DNA of 64,000 bases from Nosema muscidifuracis. Its lineage: Eukaryota > Microsporidia > Nosematidae. Both the position numbers and the translations under genes were made by a program. The first letter of the stretch is position 1. Each line of letters starts with the position of its first letter. Below are positions 1-11,957 of this stretch, one piece after another. The DNA lies in NCBI GenBank assembly GCA_028335825.1, contig JAIOKI010000011.1:312501-376500 (forward strand), read 5' to 3'. A model generated the notes under the pieces. That model was not told the origin of the DNA and ran no database searches. It saw only the letters and a list, made by a program, of their open reading frames with translations.

Positions 1-741
1 AAAGTAATAGATTTGTATATCTTTCTAATTTTACTATAAACTGAATATTTTTGTTAGAATATGACTCATAAATAGATTTTTATTATACATATAAACATTT
101 ATGAATGAATTCTTTCAATTAAATTTAATCTTAAAGAGACTATAAAAAAGAAATCTATGGCATTCCATCTTTAATAATTATTAAAAAAATCAAAGCTAAG
201 TGTTGAGAATATTTATTGATTATAACTAAAATGCATTAAAGAATGCTCTAAGGCTAGCAAAGAGTGAAGAATAAAAAAGACAGTAGATTTAAATATGTAA
301 TTTTTAAGAACATATTCAGATTTAATTTTAGAATGACTGACTAACAGCTTTTATTAAAATAAAAAAAAGTATCATGAAAAAGAACTCGTTATTTTTAATT
401 TAATATTATTAGTGTAATTGATCCTTAAGAATTGTGAAGTTTAGTACCAATAATTAATAAAGATTAAAAATCTTTATAATAAATTGATATTTAAATCTAA
501 TTTAAATAAATTAGAAAATCTTTCTCTATTTATGATGTGAGTTAATAATTTTGATTATTTTAATAAATACTCTTAGGCTTAAATTTATATTTTAAAATAT
601 TATTTAATTAAATAGCACTAAATATTAACAAACAAATCTTGTTCTATCATAAAAGGTGTAATTTTAATAATCAAATTAAATATTAAATTCTTTTATAGAA
701 TTTGAAATTACAAATCTAATTAGATATTTAATTTCTTAAAT

Positions 742-870
742 CTAATATATTTTCATTTAATGTTATAAAACTATCTAATATATTTTCATTTAATAATATA
801 AAACTATCTTATAAATACTTCATTTAATGTTATAAAACTATATTATTAATACTTCATTTAATGTTATAAT
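742..870. repeat. Short tandem repeat, about four degenerate copies
   Basis: Degenerate copies of a roughly 30-37 bp unit containing TTCATTTAATGTTATAAAAC follow one another. It is an intergenic minisatellite with no coding content. Confidence 0.7.
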
Positions 871-1684
871 AACCACAATAAAAACTTTGAAATTTAATAG
901 TTATTTATTTTTAACCCCTGATAATAAAATTATAAGATATAAAAAACAACATAATATTCCTTAAAAAGAGTCAATATTTGTTAAAATACAGTTAAAGTTT
1001 AATTTTAAATTCGTATATGTGTGTATAAAGTTAGTTTGATAAAAATAAAGATATTATCAAAGAATCCAAATAGATGTATAGTAAATGTTGTATACAAAGA
1101 GTTATTTTATCATACTCCATTATATAACAATACATTACTGTTCTCTGAACTGAAAAGTTTTAGCTAATAATATAATAATTAAATATATAAAAAGTTTGGA
1201 ATTTAATATTTATTTATTTTTTAACCCCTAATATATTTTTTAAATATTAAAAAACAACATGTAATTACTTAAAATATTTCAAGCTAGAAAATAGTGGTAT
1301 TTTTTCAAAGCTTATAAAACTTGCAATTATGCTATTAACATAAAATTATAATTATTTGAAGGGATAACTAAAATTTAGGTGTTTATAAAAAATTAATTTA
1401 AATGTAGAGAAATATAATACTAACCATTCTATTTGATATGACTTTCATTCTTATTAAAAAGTCTATATAAATATGTTTTTAAGTACAAACTCTCATAGCT
1501 AGTAATTTCACTTTTTTTAAATTAAATTGTGTAAAAAGAAAGTTATTTGTTATAATAAATAAATTTTTTAAAAAAATAATTAAAACTAGTCATATATTAA
1601 ATATTTTAATTTCACAATTCAATATATTAAAAATTATTTGTTATATTTCTGATATAAACTAATCTTCAAAAGAACAAATATCTT

Positions 1685-1817
1685 ATTAATATTTGTTTTC
1701 AAAATATATAATAGATTTCTGTTACTATATTAATATTTGTTTTCAAAATATATAATAGATTTCTGTGACTATATTAATATTTGTTTTCAAAAATAAAAAT
1801 AGATTTCTGTGACTATT
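1685..1817. repeat. 44-bp tandem repeat, three copies
   Basis: Three adjacent copies of a 44-bp unit containing TTGTTTTCAAAATATATAAT and ending with AGATTTCTGTGACTAT. Copies 1 and 2 are nearly identical and copy 3 has drifted. Intergenic. Confidence 0.8.
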
Positions 1818-1967
1818 ACTATACAATAATATATGATACAAGATTCTTTCTCTCAAAACATTTGTAATTTAATGATTAAGAAATTTTATCAATATGTCTT
1901 AGAAGTTATTTTTTGTTATAATTTATTTTAATTCTATAATAATAAACGTATTTCGTATGCTTTCAAT

Positions 1968-2105
1968 GTATTATATAAATAATGGATATGAATGTTATAT
2001 AAATGATGAATATAAATGTTATATAAATAATGGATATGAATGTTATATAAATAATGAATATGAAATTATATAAATAATGAATATGAAATTATATAAATAA
2101 TGTAT
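1968..2105. repeat. About 24-bp tandem repeat
   Basis: About six degenerate units built on ATGTTATATAAATAATGGAT. Later units are shorter. Intergenic. Confidence 0.75.
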
Positions 2106-3289
2106 ATAAAATAAAGAGCCTTAAATTAATTTATAATCTAAAGAATTACATACAATTAAATATTAAGTCTAAGCTTTTAATATCCTGCTTTATACTTTAC
2201 TTTAAGTTTTAAATATTATCTAAAACGTATTCCTTAAGTTTAATTAAATATTCTTCTTATTTTTACAAGTAAACTTCATTAATCATTTCAATTTATCATA
2301 TTTTACTGACCATTTCATTTTACAATTCTTCTAACCAAATATGATCAATCAATTTCCCTCCAATTTTTATTTTAATAATCTGATAATTGAAAAAAGAATT
2401 TTAAATGATTAAATATTTTATCATTACAGGATAGAATATTATTTTAACAGGTAGATCTCCATAGATTTACAATATATATTTAAAAAAATAGAATAGAAAG
2501 TTTAACTTTCTAATTATTTTTAAATTATTGACTCTAAGAAGCAATAGCTTTTGTTTATTTTATTTACTCATATTTTTCATATTCTTAGAAATTACTTCAA
2601 AATTTAAGTCTTTATCTTAATCTAATGACGTGTTCCTTATTTCTTGAAAAATATCATTCTAATTTTCTACTTGACTCCATTTTAATAAAATCACGAACTT
2701 AAATGATACAATTTTTTGATATACTAACATCTTCAACTTTACACGTAATCAATAATAAACTTATTTACTAGAAAATTTCTAAGAATTTTTACAATAACTT
2801 ATTGTTATAAGTTATTAAGAAAATAACTGTATTAGAATTATTTATTTCCAATTAAGCTATATAATATCTAATAGGATATTAAAATAGTCATTTATACATT
2901 ACATCATATCGTAAGCATATTAAATATGCATACGACAAGAATTACAAATATAATGACAAATTTTAATGTTTATAAAGTGAAACGTGTTTAATAAGATCAA
3001 CTGTTGACTTATTAAGAGAAGAATTACACAATTATTATTAATATAATGACGTGCTTAAAGTATTTACATCATATAAAAAATACATATGTAAGACACTACA
3101 CAACAAAAAAAAATAAAAATCATATACTTGTAAATTTGATCTATAAATAAATCTAATCAACAAACATTTTCTAAAAATAAAATATCAGAGAAAAAAAGGT
3201 TTATAAACCTATATTTAAATGATATAATAATTTATCATTAATTATTTTTTTTGAAACTAAATATATTTTTTCCTTAAAAAAAAATAAAT

Positions 3290-3740
3290 TAGCCCCTTAT
3301 GGATAACTAACTCCATCAGAACTTGACTTCGATGGTAATGTATCAATAGATACAAAACTAGATACGATCTATGAGACACGCATTCTTTTTGTAAATATCA
3401 AATCTTCGATGATATTTATAAAGATTCTCGCCTAGACTAGTTAAAAAGATATCGCCATATAAACGACTAGACTTAAATTCAATCAACAGGGTAAAGGTTG
3501 TAGTGATGACAAGCACTACAATCCTTACCCTGTTGATAAATACAAATGAAACTGGTATTGTGGCCCTCATGTTCTCGAAATAGAACATTAAGGACTTGAG
3601 TGCTGTAATAGCATTTTTTCCATTTACTTGGTGGTCACTTCATTGATGTGTTTCAGTGTTTTTATACCATTGGAACAATCAGTTTCGATAAACCTAACCC
3701 TGTACGTTCTTTTCTTTTTGGTATGGGTATTATTTTTTTT
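3290..3740. ncRNA. Stem-loop-rich island, candidate structured RNA (class unknown)
   Basis: This ~450-bp island is visibly richer in G/C than the surrounding desert and packed with inverted repeats. These are 3313-3335 (CCATC/GATGG with an inner GAA/TTC), 3339-3354 (TGTATC, AATA loop, GATACA), about 3385-3423 (GTAAATATC against GATATTTAT), 3482-3537 (two 24-nt arms with two mismatches around an 8-nt loop) and 3569-3588 (perfect 7-bp ATGTTCT/AGAACAT). T-runs follow from about 3730, as expected after a Pol III transcript if it is read on the + strand. A 76-residue minus-strand frame (3358-3588) spans it but has no C-run start signal and no recognisable domain. I could not match it to U snRNAs, RNase P, SRP or rRNA by eye. 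It may instead be a remnant of a hairpin-bearing element. Confidence 0.35.
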
Positions 3741-4102
3741 ATTTATTTTTTTATAAATGAAACAAAAAAACAAACTATTTCTTTTACATCTATATTATTA
3801 AAACAAGTATACCATAAACATTAAATATGTCTATGATATAACTTTATGTGTTTCGTTTACTTTTGACGTTTTATTTTTTAAATTAAATCAAAATCTAAAC
3901 AAACATTTGATATTAAGTTTCATTTAAATATGTAATCTCAATTAATAAATTTAAATTTTAGTGATAATTTATTTTATAAAAATTCTACTGAATTTTAAAA
4001 TTTTAAGTTTATGTAATATAAAATTTGTTTTAGTTTTTGTGATCTTTTTTTTAATATATATGCGTACATTTTTAATCAACAAACAAATTGTCAATTATTT
4101 CT

Positions 4103-4290
4103 AATTGAAAAATATTAATTTGATAAATTTAAATATTTTAATAAAATCTTATAATCATAATTATTGATCTGTTTTAATGAATCTTACACTTTCTTATTTT
4201 GATTAATTGAAAAATATTAATTTGATAAATTTAAATATTTTAATGAAACCTATGATCATTAGTATTGATCTGTTTTAGATGAATTTTAAA
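4103..4290. repeat. About 100-bp direct duplication
   Basis: Two adjacent copies share AATATTAATTTGATAAATTT and a following segment ending in ATTGATCTGTTTTA. Intergenic. Confidence 0.75.
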
Positions 4291-4454
4291 ATTTTATATT
4301 TTGATTAATTTATAAATTATAATAATTTAAGTATGCTAATTATCATTTTATGAAGAATAAAAATTAATAAAATTACCAAATAATATTATAAACTTAAAAA
4401 AATAATTTTATAAAACTTCAGCAAATGCGTATGAACTCGTCATAATTCTTTAGA

Positions 4455-4625
4455 TAAATTATAAAAGATCAATCTTATAAGAGATATTTATAATGAATAA
4501 AATAATGTTTACAATTTGATTGTAAATTATATTAAAAATTTATAAAATATCAATCTTATAAGAGATATTTATAATGAATAAAATAATGTTTACGATTTGA
4601 TTTCAAATTATATGTAAAAATATAA
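4455..4625. repeat. About 95-bp direct duplication
   Basis: Two adjacent copies share ATCAATCTTATAAGAGATAT followed by TTATAATGAATAAAATAATG. Intergenic. Confidence 0.75.
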
Positions 4626-4689
4626 ATAATTACGTGAATTAAAGATAATTTCTATTATTAAAAAAAATGAATAAAATTTGTAATAATCT

Positions 4690-4949
4690 TTTATTTGAAA
4701 TTTAATTTATTATAATTGTATATTAATTTTATATTTTGAAATTTAATCTATTATAATTGTATATTAATTTTATATTTTGAAATTTAATCTATTATAATTG
4801 TATATTAATTTTATATTTTGAAATTTAATCTATTGTAATTGTATATTAATTTTATATTTTGAAATTTAATCTATTATAATTGTATATTAATTTTATATTT
4901 TGAAATTTAATCTATTGTAATGGCATATTATTAATCTATTATAATTGTA
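4690..4949. repeat. 41-bp minisatellite, about six copies
   Basis: A regular 41-bp period containing TTTTGAAATTTAATCTATTA and then TAATTGTATATTAATTTTAT. The copies are nearly identical, so the expansion is recent. Intergenic. Confidence 0.85.
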
Positions 4950-6339
4950 GGAAATAGTAAAATGAACTTATTTACTCCACATTTTGATAGGTTTGACAGT
5001 ATTTACCATTATTTTTAAAAAGTTTTTTTTAATTTATTTATTTCGTGTTTTTAATTTATAATTTAGTTTTAGAAAAATATTTTACTAAAAGTTATTAAAT
5101 TAAATTTTTATGAATCATTAGAGAAATGATTTTTTCTGTAAAACATATCAAATGTAAATGTCAACTCAATCTTAAATAATATATATTGAAGCTTAGTGTC
5201 TTATCTATCTTTTGATGTAAGATAATTGTATTTAAGATACAATATAAAACTCAAGAGTTTCTTTATATGATTATAAATATATTATTAAATCAACATAGAT
5301 CGAAAGAGATAAAAATTTTTGATAAATTATAAATTAAATTAAAATTATTTTCAATATTTTTTTTGGAGGGGGATTTTTAAATTAATTTTTAAATAAATAA
5401 AATTTTATAGATTGTATAAGAATATCTAAAACTTGGAGCTTCTTTTGTAAACTCTGGCAAATTATAACTGAATATGAATCAAAAAGTCACACACTTTAAG
5501 AGATCAATTCAATTTTTATAAAGCAAATAAATGAGTACTAAAATTTTTTAATATTATTTTATTAATTTTTTTCATGTAACCAGTCTATAAAATCAATTAA
5601 TATTTAAATATCTTAAAGAAACTAGAATTATTCATATAAATTATCTTAGTCTATGATGAAATTCTTCAGTTTAATTATTAATGCTATTCTAAGAGTAGAA
5701 TAATAGAAAAACGTTTCTTTTTTAAATAGATAATGACTTAGTATTAGAAGTAGATTTCTTAATACATAATCAAATAAACTTTACGTTTCTATATCATACA
5801 ATATCAATTATTATCTTTATCTAAATTATAACTAGAAAGTCTTTGTTAGTATGATGACCATCAATATATAGCTTTAAATTAAATATTAATTTTACTACTT
5901 CAATAATAAAAATATATTCCTGTTCTAAGAATTAAAAAACTTTTGCTAGTAGTTTTAATAATACAACAAACATCAACACAGAAAAATAATATTTTAAGAA
6001 TACTTAAGCAAAGTATTTATATATTTAATCAAATTATACTGATACTACAATTTATCAATTTAAATTCTTTTAAAATCATGTTCTTTTTTCATAAACTCTT
6101 AAGATTATTAAAATCTTTAAATATTATTAATATATATTCCATCATTTTAAAATAATATTCTATTAATAAAAAGATTTTATGCTTAAAATTTCTGTTTCTA
6201 GATACAATAGATGAGTATCTTTATCAAAATCTTAGATTCATTAAGAATCTGATTGGATGATTTCTAATACTCTTATAAAAATTTAATATTTTATATCTCT
6301 AAAATTCAGACAGTATCTTATTTAGTGTCAGTCATAATC

Positions 6340-7480
6340 TGGGTTTATTTTATAAAAGGATATAACATTTTCAGATGGTTAGTATTACTTAATATTTCTA
6401 CTATTCTCTTCAAATCGTAACGTCTTTTTTCACAATCATTAATCCTTACAACCTACGAATCCTTTGTACGTATCTCAAACACTTTATCCAAATCTAAAAA
6501 TATTCCTTTAATATATTTGTTACATTCCTATAATATATTTGCTACATCCCTTTATGTTTTCTCGCTATGCAAATCAAACATTTTGATCTTTCACCCCAAC
6601 CCATCTTTTAAATTATCCTGCATAATTTCCATGTGGAATATTTTCTAGCATCACCTTCACAGATTTATCATTTTATTCTTTAATTGGGGAGCAACTAATT
6701 ACCACATAAAAACTAAAATTCTACTTTTTAATATATTCCTCAATTTCGTCTTTAAATATATTTTTATTGCTCTCTCTAGCAATTTAAATTATTCTCTTGA
6801 CTTTTCCATTACTTCTTTGGTTTTTTATACTCACTTTACGGTGTTTTATATCTAAATTTCTGCATATTTATTCTAACTGATTGTTGCTAATTTTTTTACC
6901 GTTATCTTTAATAATTCCTTTATAAAAAATCTACCACTCCTGATGTTTTCTTATCTTCATAATCGTCTAGTGAAGTAATCTACCTCCACAATCACAAATG
7001 CACCTTCCTTTCTAAAATCCATTGTAATTTTTTCAAGATTCTAGTTGTACTTACCAAATTACTATTTCCGTTATGTTCCTATTAAATTTCTTGTAGCTCT
7101 TTAGTACTCTCTAGATCTGATTTTTAATCCCCGACCAATAATACTTTTTTCCCAATTCATAATATAAATTAATTCTATTCTTATGACTTAAACTTCCATG
7201 ACAATACATAATTAGCTGTTTTTTCCAAATACTTCTTTTCCGCATTTAACTCTCTTCCGTTAAATATGTTTCTTCTTCCTCTGTATTATAAAGCCTACTT
7301 AATGTGTCTGAAACTACAATACATTCTAGATTCCTATATGAAATTTTAATATTAAACTCTTGATTTTTTTTAATCCAACGATTAATTCTAAAGTCTAATT
7401 TGTCTCTAATCTCAGTCAAGGCTTTGTGATCAGGTACAAAAAGTCATCTTTCAAATTTCTTGTTCTGAAAAAAAATCACT
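6340..7480 (-). mobile_element. Ty3/Gypsy-type LTR retrotransposon fossil (RNase H to integrase)
   Basis: Reading the minus strand gives recognisable pieces of a Ty3/Gypsy pol polyprotein in the expected order. Near 7260-7440 lies an RNase H end with HKALTEIRDKLDF and a DTLSRLY-like terminus. Next comes an integrase zinc-binding region containing KYYWSGI, and then integrase-core-like text containing VEVDYFTR. The element is broken, with numerous interruptions spread over its length, and looks old. No flanking LTR pair was found by eye. The family assignment rests on the order and wording of these motifs. Confidence 0.7.
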
Positions 7481-7665
7481 TAATTAATCAGGTCAGTAAA
7501 AAAGTATAGGTTAGGTAGAGAAAGAACTAAAAGAATTCTTAATAGAAAAAATTATTTAATTAATAAGGTCAGTAAAAAAGTATAGGTTAGGTAGATAAAG
7601 AACTTAAAGAATTCTTAATAGAAAAAAATACTTAATTAACAGGTCAGTAAAAAAGTATAAGTACT
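7470..7665. repeat. About 77-bp tandem repeat, two and a half copies
   Basis: Copies begin near 7480, 7556 and 7633 and share AGGTCAGTAAAAAAGTATA. The first two continue with GGTTAGGTAGA. The array abuts the upstream side of the LTR fossil at 6340-7480 and may be partly derived from it. Confidence 0.8.
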
Positions 7666-9125
7666 ACTTTCTATTAGAATTATCTAATAAATTATATAAG
7701 GAATATTAAATCAGTAGCTTCTACTATATTTTATTACAAAAATAAAATTCTACTATTTTTTCGATAAATTAAATTATTTATCATTCTCTTTAATTAAATC
7801 AGTAGCTTCTACTATATTTTATTACAAGAATATAATATTATTATAAGCTTTCTTATAAATATAACTTAACAGAGAGTTCTAATATTATTTTTGTTATAAA
7901 ATTTTAATTTAAGATACAAACTAAATATTTTTAATTTTTTATATCAATAGATGAATCTACTATGATATTACAATTTCATAATCATTATCTAAATATATTT
8001 AATCTACCTGACAGTAACTGATGCTTAATTTACATCCGTTTTAGAAATAAACTTACATTTTTTATTTACAAATTATTTTTTTTTGATATATTTGACATTT
8101 TTAATTAAAAAAACAAATTATAATCATTAAGATATTATTAACTTATTACTAGATATTTTCATTTATAGTTTATTTTTAAAAATCATTGATATTTCTAATC
8201 TTAAATTATAAACTTCTTAAAGTAGCATCTATGATAATTCTATTATTCTTAAATTATACTATAAAAGTTCAATGAACATTCTAAAAAAATAAGATTTATT
8301 TTGAGTATATTTTTTTAGATTGATATTTCTCTCTTTTTAATTATACTAGACCTTGAATATCTCTCATAGTAAATTTATATATACACAATCTATTAAGTAC
8401 TCTTTATTGCTTATATAATAGATTTGATCTATAAGTTTCAACTTAATTAAAAAATTAAATAATAATTGATTACTATATTTTCCCTATCATTTTAATAAAT
8501 GATTGATTTTACAATAATAATTGATACATTAATTAGTTAACAATTCTTATTTGTTCTTTTCTATAACTTATATTTTATTGATATTTTTAAATAATATAAT
8601 TATATCTATTTCAATATATTTTTCTTTCTCTTATTCAAAATAAATATATCAGTTTAATAATCTACATCCTTGTTTTTAATTTATAATTTAGCTAATCACC
8701 TATCAAATTTTATTTATTACTAAATATTTAAAAATAGTATAACATATTATTAGTATTTTATTTATTATTAAAATTTTAATATTAGTATAGCTGATTATTA
8801 ATATTTTATTTATTACTTAATATTTTAATATTAGTATAACTGATTATTAGTATTTTATTTTTTAATTAATTACTAAATTGTTTTTTTTAAAAAATATTGT
8901 TAAGATCTAGTAATAACTAAATTTTCATATTTACCAAAATAATAAAATAAGTTAAATATTTATATAATAGTTTAATATTTATTCTACTTAAAATATCTAG
9001 TATTAAATAGTCTTTAATATATTGTTATTAATTTATTATATTTTAAGATACAACTAAAAGAGTTAGAAATTTATTAATAATTTAATATTTATGATTAATA
9101 AAATAATTAGAAGAAAGATCTTTAA

Positions 9126-9302
9126 ATAAAAATATAATTAATCAGAAAAATAATGAAATTAAATTGTATTAAGATAAGAAATATTAATAGATAAAATTAA
9201 AATATAATTAATCAGAAAAATAATGAAATTAAAATGTATTAAAATAAGAAATATTAATAGATAAAAATAAAATGTATTAAGATAAGAAATATTAATAGAT
9301 AA
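9126..9302. repeat. About 65-bp tandem repeat, 2.5 copies
   Basis: Units share AATATAATTAATCAGAAAAA and AAGAAATATTAATAGATAAA. The last copy lacks the first half. Intergenic. Confidence 0.8.
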
Positions 9303-10300
9303 AAAATATTTAATATCTTTTTATAATGATATTGTATAATAATATAATAGATCATACAGATATTGTAATAAATTAATTGAGGTATATTTTCAATCTCAAA
9401 TTTAAATATTAGTCTAAATATTTTAACCTTTGACTATTAAAATACATAAAACATTGTTTATGGAATCAATCTAATAAAATAAGATATTCTTAAAAAAATT
9501 ATCTTTTATTCATCATTAATTAAAAAGAATTATTCATCATTAATTAAATTTAGTAAGAACAAGGTAAGACTGAAAATATCTCATATACTTTTAAATGTAA
9601 GATATAATAAATAAAAGAATTTATCATCTTAATAGAGATAAATAATAAGATAAGTTAAAGTACTGTCTTAATAGAATAACAATTGGTGATATAAAATAAT
9701 ATTAATATATAAAATATTATTATAAGTAATTGAAAATAATAATAGTAATTGAGAATAACAATAATTTATAATATAAAATAATATTAATAGATATAATTTA
9801 AAATAAAATATTATATATATTAATAAATAATATTATTTTATATATTAATATTATTACATATAATTAAAAAATAATAGAATATTTTATGATATCAAATATT
9901 TAAATATGACGCAATAAAATTTAAAATTAATTTTAAATATTTTAAATATTTCTTGTAACTTCAGATAAATTTTATTATCTCTATTTATTTAATAACAAAA
10001 TATATTTATAATCTATTCTAAAAATATAAATAATATTGAAATGTATTCTAAAAATACTTATTATCTTTTTATTATATTTTACATAATAAATTTTAAATAA
10101 AGCTGTATGTTTTATGTAAATTAAAAAATTATTTTATCATTATAAAATAAACAAACAAGTTTCTTTTAATATTTTTTTAAGATAGGAAATATATATTTTT
10201 TATAATGAATTATTATTGTAATCAAAAGATAAAATATTTGACAGTCTTTTTTTTAATCAATTGTTTAATCATTATAAAAAATATCAGTGAAAGTAAAAAT

Positions 10301-10347
10301 AATCATCATTTAAATAATCTTTTTTCATGAATATTTAAATGATGATT
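10301..10347. repeat. Perfect 15-bp inverted repeat (hairpin)
   Basis: Left arm AATCATCATTTAAAT (10301-10315) pairs exactly with ATTTAAATGATGATT (10333-10347) across a 17-nt loop. It lies in the desert about 0.8 kb upstream of the homeodomain gene. Function unknown. Confidence 0.7.
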
Positions 10348-11127
10348 CTTATTTATATGATTGTCCTTTATTTAATATCCTTCTCTTATAATCAATAAAT
10401 AATGACTTTTTTAAATGATTGTTCTTTATTTGTTAATCATCTCTTATAATCAATAAATAATGATTCTCTTATAATCAATGATCCTTTAATTTTAATAATC
10501 TTCTCTTATGTATATTTATTTAAATAATTGTCCTTTATTTAAAATTTTCTCTTATATTTATTTATTTAAATGATGACTCTTTTTTAAATAATCATCCTTT
10601 AATTTTAATATAGCAATTTTTTTAATTTTAATAATAATATTTATTTATTAAAATAAACCAATTAATTTTCCCTTCATTATTAATTTATGTTTAAATTATG
10701 ATAAATTAAATATTTATAATAAAAATTTACTTTTTTACTACTTATACAAAAAAAAATACATTTTATTAAATACGTACTAATCAAATAAATTGATAAAAAA
10801 TAAATTCTTCTTTATAAAAGATTAATAAAATTATTTATTTTTATTTTAAAAGTAAATAAAATTCTTTATTTTTTTTTCTAAAAATGTTATATTAATTTTG
10901 ATAAATTTGGCATGTTTTTTTTTATAAAATATTTGTATTAATCAAATCCATAAAAATTAATAAAATCAAAAATATCACTAATTTTATAATATTTTAATAC
11001 TTAATATTTATTAAATTACGTCTTACTTAATCAATTTAAATTATATAAAGAGTATTGCTTGTTATTTTAAACTATATTTTTTTTTAAATTAAATCCACAT
11101 TTTTATATTTTAGTTTTTGTAAGGGGT

Positions 11128-11472
11128 ATGTATGATGATTTATTAAGAGAAGAATTAAATAGGCAGGCCATACTAGGTCTACTCAAATTACGTAGTGAAG
11201 GAACTTTACCCCCTAATAGGAATAAAAAATCCAGACTTCAGAACTATGTACTAAGGTACGTTTTCAATATAAATATGTATCCATCTCAACAGACAAAACT
11301 TGATTTGAGTCTTCTCCTTAACCTGAGTGTTAAAGCTATCAGTGTTTGGTTTCAAAATGAAAGACAAATGGGAAAATTTGTTAAGAATAATAAGTCAGTG
11401 AAAGGAGAAGTAAGTGCATCCCTTATATTAGATATATATAAATCTGGGTTGAAAGAAGCGAAGAAAAAATAA
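11128..11472 (+). CDS. Small homeodomain transcription factor
   Basis: Encodes 114 residues, most of them one homeodomain (about residues 30-88). The recognition helix is clear: LSVKAISVWFQNERQ at 66-80, with the invariant W74, F75, N77 and R79. Glu78 replaces the Arg/Lys usual before the second Arg, which is unusual. A basic stretch (RNKKSR, 31-36) stands in for the N-terminal arm that would contact the minor groove. Microsporidia are known to carry a set of small homeobox proteins, and this fits that class. It is probably a nuclear DNA-binding regulator with unknown targets. The start follows a G-run (AAGGGGT directly before ATG), the local start signal. It is the first gene after an 11-kb gene desert and faces the convergent thioredoxin reductase gene. 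Confidence in the fold is high; orthology within the homeobox set cannot be assigned. Confidence 0.88.
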   Translation: MYDDLLREELNRQAILGLLKLRSEGTLPPNRNKKSRLQNYVLRYVFNINMYPSQQTKLDLSLLLNLSVKAISVWFQNERQMGKFVKNNKSVKGEVSASLILDIYKSGLKEAKKK

Positions 11473-11957
11473 AAAATATTATATCTAGTTAGAATCTCAC
11501 TTAATGAGTTTTATTAACTTTTTTTTTCCGTTTTTAATATAAAAAAAGATGACGATATTTTTATGAATTATTTCACCTTTTTGATTCATTTAAAAAATAT
11601 TAAATTTTTGTCATTTTGTAAAAAATTCATTTTATAAAAGTATATTGATTTATTATAAAATAATATTCATACATTATAAAATAATATTAATTTATTATAA
11701 AGTAATATTGATTTATTATAAATAATATTGATTTATTTTGAGATATTTCACTTATACATACTTATTAAAGACATTTAAGTCATACATTATAAAATAATAT
11801 TCAGTCATACATTATAAAATAATAATAATTCATTATAAAATAATAATAATTCATTATAAAATAATATTAATTTATTATTAAGATATTTCAGTCATTATAA
11901 AATAATACTAATTCATTATAAAATTATATTAATTCATTATAAAATTTTATTATAAAA
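11473..11957. repeat. Degenerate about 20-bp repeats between convergent genes
   Basis: The spacer holds a long run of degenerate units built on TTCATTATAAAATAATATTA (about 11640-11975). It runs into the last codons of the thioredoxin reductase gene. No gene is seen. It probably forms the 3' regions of both flanking genes. Confidence 0.7.

Larger units (their letters stand above)
1..3289. other. Gene-free AT-rich stretch with minisatellites
   Basis: I see no credible gene here: no long open frame and no C/G-run start signal followed by a useful frame. It holds several short tandem arrays (about 742-870, 1685-1817 and 1968-2105). The phrase TTTTTAACCCCT, preceded by a TTTATT tract, occurs near 911 and 1221 and again elsewhere in the window. 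Base composition is close to pure A/T. Confidence 0.7.
3741..6339. other. Gene-free AT-rich stretch with minisatellites
   Basis: No supported gene. It contains a duplicated ~100-bp block (4103-4290), a duplicated ~95-bp block (4455-4625) and a 41-bp array (4690-4949). A 70-codon frame at 5943-6155 is low-complexity I/L/N/F and has no start signal, so I do not treat it as a gene. Confidence 0.65.
7666..11127. other. Gene-free AT-rich stretch with repeats and a hairpin
   Basis: No supported gene. Degenerate arrays lie at about 8700-8870 (units with TATTTTATTTATTACTAAAT) and 9126-9302. A long inverted repeat sits at 10301-10347. From 10300 to 10610 the words TCTTATAATCAATAAATAAT and TTTAAATGATGATTC recur irregularly upstream of the homeodomain gene. 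Confidence 0.65.

Noticed and set aside
3358-3588. 76-codon minus-strand frame across the hairpin island
   Set aside because: No C/G-run start, no domain, and its content is set by the 24-nt inverted repeat; a structured RNA or element relic explains it better.
4690-4949. 41-bp regular array as a CRISPR
   Set aside because: The whole unit is repeated without unique spacers, and the genome is eukaryotic; it is a minisatellite.
5943-6155. 70-codon plus-strand frame in the left desert
   Set aside because: I/L/N/F-rich reading of AT-rich DNA with no start signal and no domain.
7495-7600. GGTTAGG phrases as interstitial telomere repeats
   Set aside because: Only about one and a half units per copy, inside a 77-bp tandem repeat; not a telomere tract.
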